Below are positions 61,754 through 64,000 of a DNA stretch of 64,000 nucleotides, in pieces. The DNA is taken from positions 1 through 64,000 of the forward strand of contig NZ_JAPDPH010000003.1 of NCBI RefSeq assembly GCF_026013475.1, in the 5' to 3' direction. Position numbers and translations under genes: made by a program. Each line of letters begins with the position of its first letter. Within the stretch, counting starts at the first letter, position 1. Under the pieces are notes generated by a model. It was given only the letters and a program-made list of their open reading frames with translations, was not told the DNA's origin and did no database searches. This DNA comes from Micromonospora yasonensis (lineage in GTDB: Bacteria; Actinomycetota; Actinomycetes; Mycobacteriales; Micromonosporaceae).

Positions 61754-62428
61754 TCAGTACCAGCCGGTGCTCTTCGAGTGCTGCCAGGCGCCGCACGGGT
61801 CGTCGTATCGGCCCTCGATGTAGCCGAGGCCCCACTTGATCTGGGTGGCCGGGTTGGTCTTCCAGTCATCGGCGACCGAGCCCATCTTGCTGCCGGGCAG
61901 GGCCTGCGGGATCCCGTACGCCCCGGACCCCTCGTTGTAGGCCTTGTGGTTCCAGCCGCTCTCCTTGGTCCAGAGCTTGTCCAGACAGGGGAACTGGTCG
62001 ATGCCGAAACCCGCGTCCAGCATGATCGCGCAGCCGATCTTCCGGTTGCCGCTGTACTCCTCGCAGGAACTCGGGATCGGCCCGTCGTACGGCTTGGTCA
62101 CGGCCGCCGCCTCGCGCGCCTTCTTCCGGGACGCCGCCGCGGCCTCGGCCTCCTTGGCCCGCTCGGCGGCCTCCTTGGCCGCCTCCGCGGCCCGCAGCTT
62201 CGCCTGGTACTCGGCGGCCCGCTGCTTGGCGGACTCCAATCGGTGGTCGGCCTGCCGGTCGCGCTGGTACGCGTACTCCGCCTGGTCGACCTCAAGGCCG
62301 ACCTGCGCGGTCAGGCCGTGCTGCTGGGTCTGTCGGTCTTCGCCCAGATAGAAGCCACCGGCAACGCCCACGGAGAGCAGCGCGACAGCGGCCGTACGGG
62401 CGCCGAACCGGCTCCACAGCCGACTCAC
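61754..62428 (-). CDS. Secreted transglycosylase-like peptidoglycan hydrolase
   Basis: A 224-residue protein. A hydrophobic segment (about 10-30) gives a signal or anchor, then a charged Ala/Glu/Lys/Arg coiled coil (about 45-108), and a small lysozyme-like domain (about 120-224). The catalytic Glu is in LWTKESGWNHKAYN followed by GSGAYGIPQALPGSKM and WKTNPATQIKWGLGYI, the SLT-type pattern. Cysteines (SSCEEY, IGCAIML, FPCLDK, DPCGAW) may form two disulfides. GTG 62428 has GAAGGGACC upstream. The 276-nt upstream region carries a Crp-type site and a structured leader. Confidence 0.88.
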   Translation of the reverse strand: MSRLWSRFGARTAAVALLSVGVAGGFYLGEDRQTQQHGLTAQVGLEVDQAEYAYQRDRQADHRLESAKQRAAEYQAKLRAAEAAKEAAERAKEAEAAAASRKKAREAAAVTKPYDGPIPSSCEEYSGNRKIGCAIMLDAGFGIDQFPCLDKLWTKESGWNHKAYNEGSGAYGIPQALPGSKMGSVADDWKTNPATQIKWGLGYIEGRYDDPCGAWQHSKSTGWY

Positions 62429-62611
62429 GAAGTGGTCCCTTCGTCGGGGGCAAGGACGCGACGCGACGGGTGGCCGTCGATCGCCACGTCCGCGTCGTGA
62501 GCGCCCCGACCCCGCGGTCGCGGCCGGCGCACCGGTGTCCGTGGCTCTCCGCCCTACGGTGGCGAATGATGCCTGGCGATCTCCCTGATGCGCGGGCGCT
62601 CGATGGACACC
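62429..62611 (-). promoter_or_regulatory. Candidate structured leader of transglycosylase-like gene
   Basis: This stretch contains complementary GGTGTCC (62534-62540) and GGACACC (62605-62611), which would close a ~78-nt structured region, and shorter stems inside. It lies between the Crp-type site and the start codon. No riboswitch class can be assigned. Confidence 0.35.
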
Positions 62612-62653
62612 ATTGCGCACAGTGAGGCTGATGGGGAAACCAACAAGCTCAAT

Positions 62654-62669
62654 TGTGATCTGTGCCACA
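62654..62669. promoter_or_regulatory. Crp-type binding site
   Basis: TGTGATCTGTGCCACA contains GTG-N6-GCCAC, an exact match to the Streptomyces Crp consensus GTG(N)6GNCAC and close to TGTGA-N6-TCACA. It lies in an unusually AT-rich stretch of this window, 226 nt before the transglycosylase-like gene and 36 nt after the stop of the PhoH-family gene. Confidence 0.6.
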
Positions 62670-62704
62670 AAAATAATGCCCTCAAACTCGGGCAAAGAGC
62701 CGCT

Positions 62705-64000
62705 TCAGAGCGGGATGTCCTCCAACAGATCCGTGACCATTGCGGCGATCGGAGAACGCTCCGAACGGCTGAGGGTGACATGCGCGAAGAGGGGATGACC
62801 CTTCAACGCCTCGATCACCGCGGTCACCCCGTCGTGCCGTCCCACCCGGAGGTTGTCCCGCTGCGCCACGTCGTGGGTGAGCACCACCCGCGACCCCTGC
62901 CCGATCCGGGACAGCACGGTGAGCAGCACGCCGCGCTCCAGCGACTGCGCCTCATCGACGATCACGAAGGCGTCGTGCAGGCTCCGGCCCCGGATGTGGG
63001 TCAGCGGGAGCACCTCCAGCAAGCCGCGCGAGGTGACCTCCTCCAGCACGTTCTCGTGCACCACCGCGCCGAGCGTGTCGAAGACCGCCTGGGCCCAGGG
63101 AGACATCTTCTCCGACTCCGAGCCGGGCAGGTAGCCCAACTCCTGACCACCGACGGCGTAGAGCGGGCGGAAGACGATCACCTTCTTGTGCCGGCGCCGC
63201 TCCATCACCGCCTCCAGCCCGGCGCAGAGCGCCAGGGCGGACTTGCCGGTGCCGGCCCGGCCACCCAGCGAGACGATGCCGATCGACTCGTCCAGCAGCA
63301 GGTCGAGCGCGACCCGCTGTTCCGCCGAGCGCCCGTGCACGCCGAACGCCTCCCGGTCGCCCCGGACCAGCCGTACGGTTTTGTCGGGCAGCACCCGCCC
63401 GAGCGCCGAGCCCCGCCCCGAGTGCAGCACCAGCCCGGTGTGGCAGGGCAGGCCGGCGGCGCCGTCCAGGTCCAGCGTCTCGCCCGCGTACAGCCGGGAG
63501 ATCTCCTCCTCGGCCAACTCCAGCTCGGCCATCCCGGTCCAGGTCGGGTCGCTGGCCTGCCCGTGCCGGTACTCGTCGGCCCGCAGGCCGACCGAGGCCG
63601 CCTTCACCCGCAGCGGCATGTCCTTGCTGACCAGGGTGACCTCGCGCCCCTCCGCGGCGAGGTTGAGCGCCACGGAGAGGATCCGGGCGTCGTTCGAGTC
63701 GCTGCGGAAGCCGGGCGGCAGCACCCCGTCGTCGGTGTGGTTCAGCTCCACCCGCAGGGTGCCGCCCTGGTCGTTGGCGGGGACCGGCCGGTCCAGTCGA
63801 CCGTGCTCGACCCGCAACTCGTCCAGCATGCGCAGCGACTGGCGGGCGAACCAGCCGAGCTCCGGATGGTGCCGCTTCCCCTCCAGCTCGGAGATGACCA
63901 CCAGCGGCAGCACCACCTCGTGCTCGGCGAAGCGGTGGAACGCCGCGGGATCGGAGAGGAGGACCGAGGTGTCCAGGACGAAGGCCGGGCCGGCTGGTCG
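62705..64000 (-). CDS. PhoH family ATPase with PIN domain, 5' end outside window
   Basis: The 3' part of a PhoH2-type toxin/RNA helicase-nuclease. The window end reads on into [14 protein letters not shown], the opening of a PIN nuclease domain, so the coding frame extends past 64000. The PhoH ATPase domain has Walker [33 protein letters not shown], the Walker B-like [13 protein letters not shown], and the end [18 protein letters not shown]. PhoH2 proteins unwind and cut RNA. M. tuberculosis phoH2 (Rv1095) also lies near glpX. Confidence 0.9.
   Translation of the reverse strand, partial: RPAGPAFVLDTSVLLSDPAAFHRFAEHEVVLPLVVISELEGKRHHPELGWFARQSLRMLDELRVEHGRLDRPVPANDQGGTLRVELNHTDDGVLPPGFRSDSNDARILSVALNLAAEGREVTLVSKDMPLRVKAASVGLRADEYRHGQASDPTWTGMAELELAEEEISRLYAGETLDLDGAAGLPCHTGLVLHSGRGSALGRVLPDKTVRLVRGDREAFGVHGRSAEQRVALDLLLDESIGIVSLGGRAGTGKSALALCAGLEAVMERRRHKKVIVFRPLYAVGGQELGYLPGSESEKMSPWAQAVFDTLGAVVHENVLEEVTSRGLLEVLPLTHIRGRSLHDAFVIVDEAQSLERGVLLTVLSRIGQGSRVVLTHDVAQRDNLRVGRHDGVTAVIEALKGHPLFAHVTLSRSERSPIAAMVTDLLEDIPL

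Noticed and set aside
62429-62611. A standard ydaO (c-di-AMP) riboswitch
   Set aside because: The GTCAGCTAACC core and GGGGUGAAUCC elements are missing, so I only call a candidate structured leader.

Overview
This 64 kb window is chromosomal DNA of a high-GC actinomycete, most likely Micromonospora or a close relative in the Micromonosporaceae. The evidence is the very high GC in third codon positions, frequent GTG starts, the gene families present, and the gene neighbourhoods. Several blocks match, from memory, one stretch of the Mycobacterium tuberculosis chromosome (roughly Rv1018-Rv1110): cbs/SGNH hydrolase/thiolase; ppx2-DUF501-divIC-eno-mazG-mfd; and lytB2(ispH)-xseA-xseB-DUF4245-glpX-phoH2. 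I see no prophage, integrative element, CRISPR array, rRNA operon or biosynthetic gene cluster. The DNA is mainly core genome with a few decayed accessory pieces.

Layout. 0-11.6 kb: RNase Z and a GNAT enzyme (translationally coupled), an HtrA-type protease without an export signal, cystathionine beta-synthase, a DUF1232 protein, two consecutive SGNH hydrolases, a thiolase, a CYTH-CHAD protein and two consecutive Bax-inhibitor-1 proteins. 11.7 kb: tRNA-Leu(UAA). 11.9-15.1 kb: a polytopic GT-C-like membrane protein and type II NADH dehydrogenase. 15.2-19.5 kb: a five-gene DUF4129/TM/MoxR/DUF58/TM operon in which every junction overlaps. 19.5-25 kb: family 5 uracil-DNA glycosylase, dienelactone hydrolase, an LppU-like protein, a PadR/HAAS pair, LysE and VOC remnants, and a HigB/HigA-type toxin-antitoxin pair. 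25-38.5 kb: ppx, argA, DUF501, divIC, enolase, a lipoprotein, nudC, a DUF885 peptidase, mazG, a SurA-like lipoprotein and mfd. 38.9-50.2 kb: a cyclase, a broken S66 peptidase, a membrane protein, PEP carboxylase, a Gly/Asp-tailed membrane protein, rmuC and a large secreted subtilase. 50.2-64 kb: a lipoprotein, ispH, a methionine aminopeptidase remnant, xseA/xseB, two consecutive LppX/LprG-like lipoproteins, DUF4245, glpX, a DMT-type transporter, a divergent epimerase/TetR pair with two clear operators, an FNR-like flavoprotein, a rhomboid protease, a secreted transglycosylase-like protein behind a Crp-type site, and a PhoH-family ATPase that runs off the window.

Regulation and structure. Many genes have no Shine-Dalgarno sequence; instead a TANNNT -10 hexamer sits 6-8 nt before the start codon, which points to leaderless transcripts. 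A family of GGGCCC-centred palindromes flanked by GTTAA-like ends sits at gene ends, usually between convergent genes. The last ~16 codons of mfd lie in a 60-bp unit present three times in tandem. No single obviously new defence or metabolic system is visible. The items most worth following up are the mfd-tail repeat, the dispersed palindromes, the Crp site with a structured leader before the transglycosylase gene, the TetR and PadR operator architectures, and the MoxR-centred operon of unassigned function.
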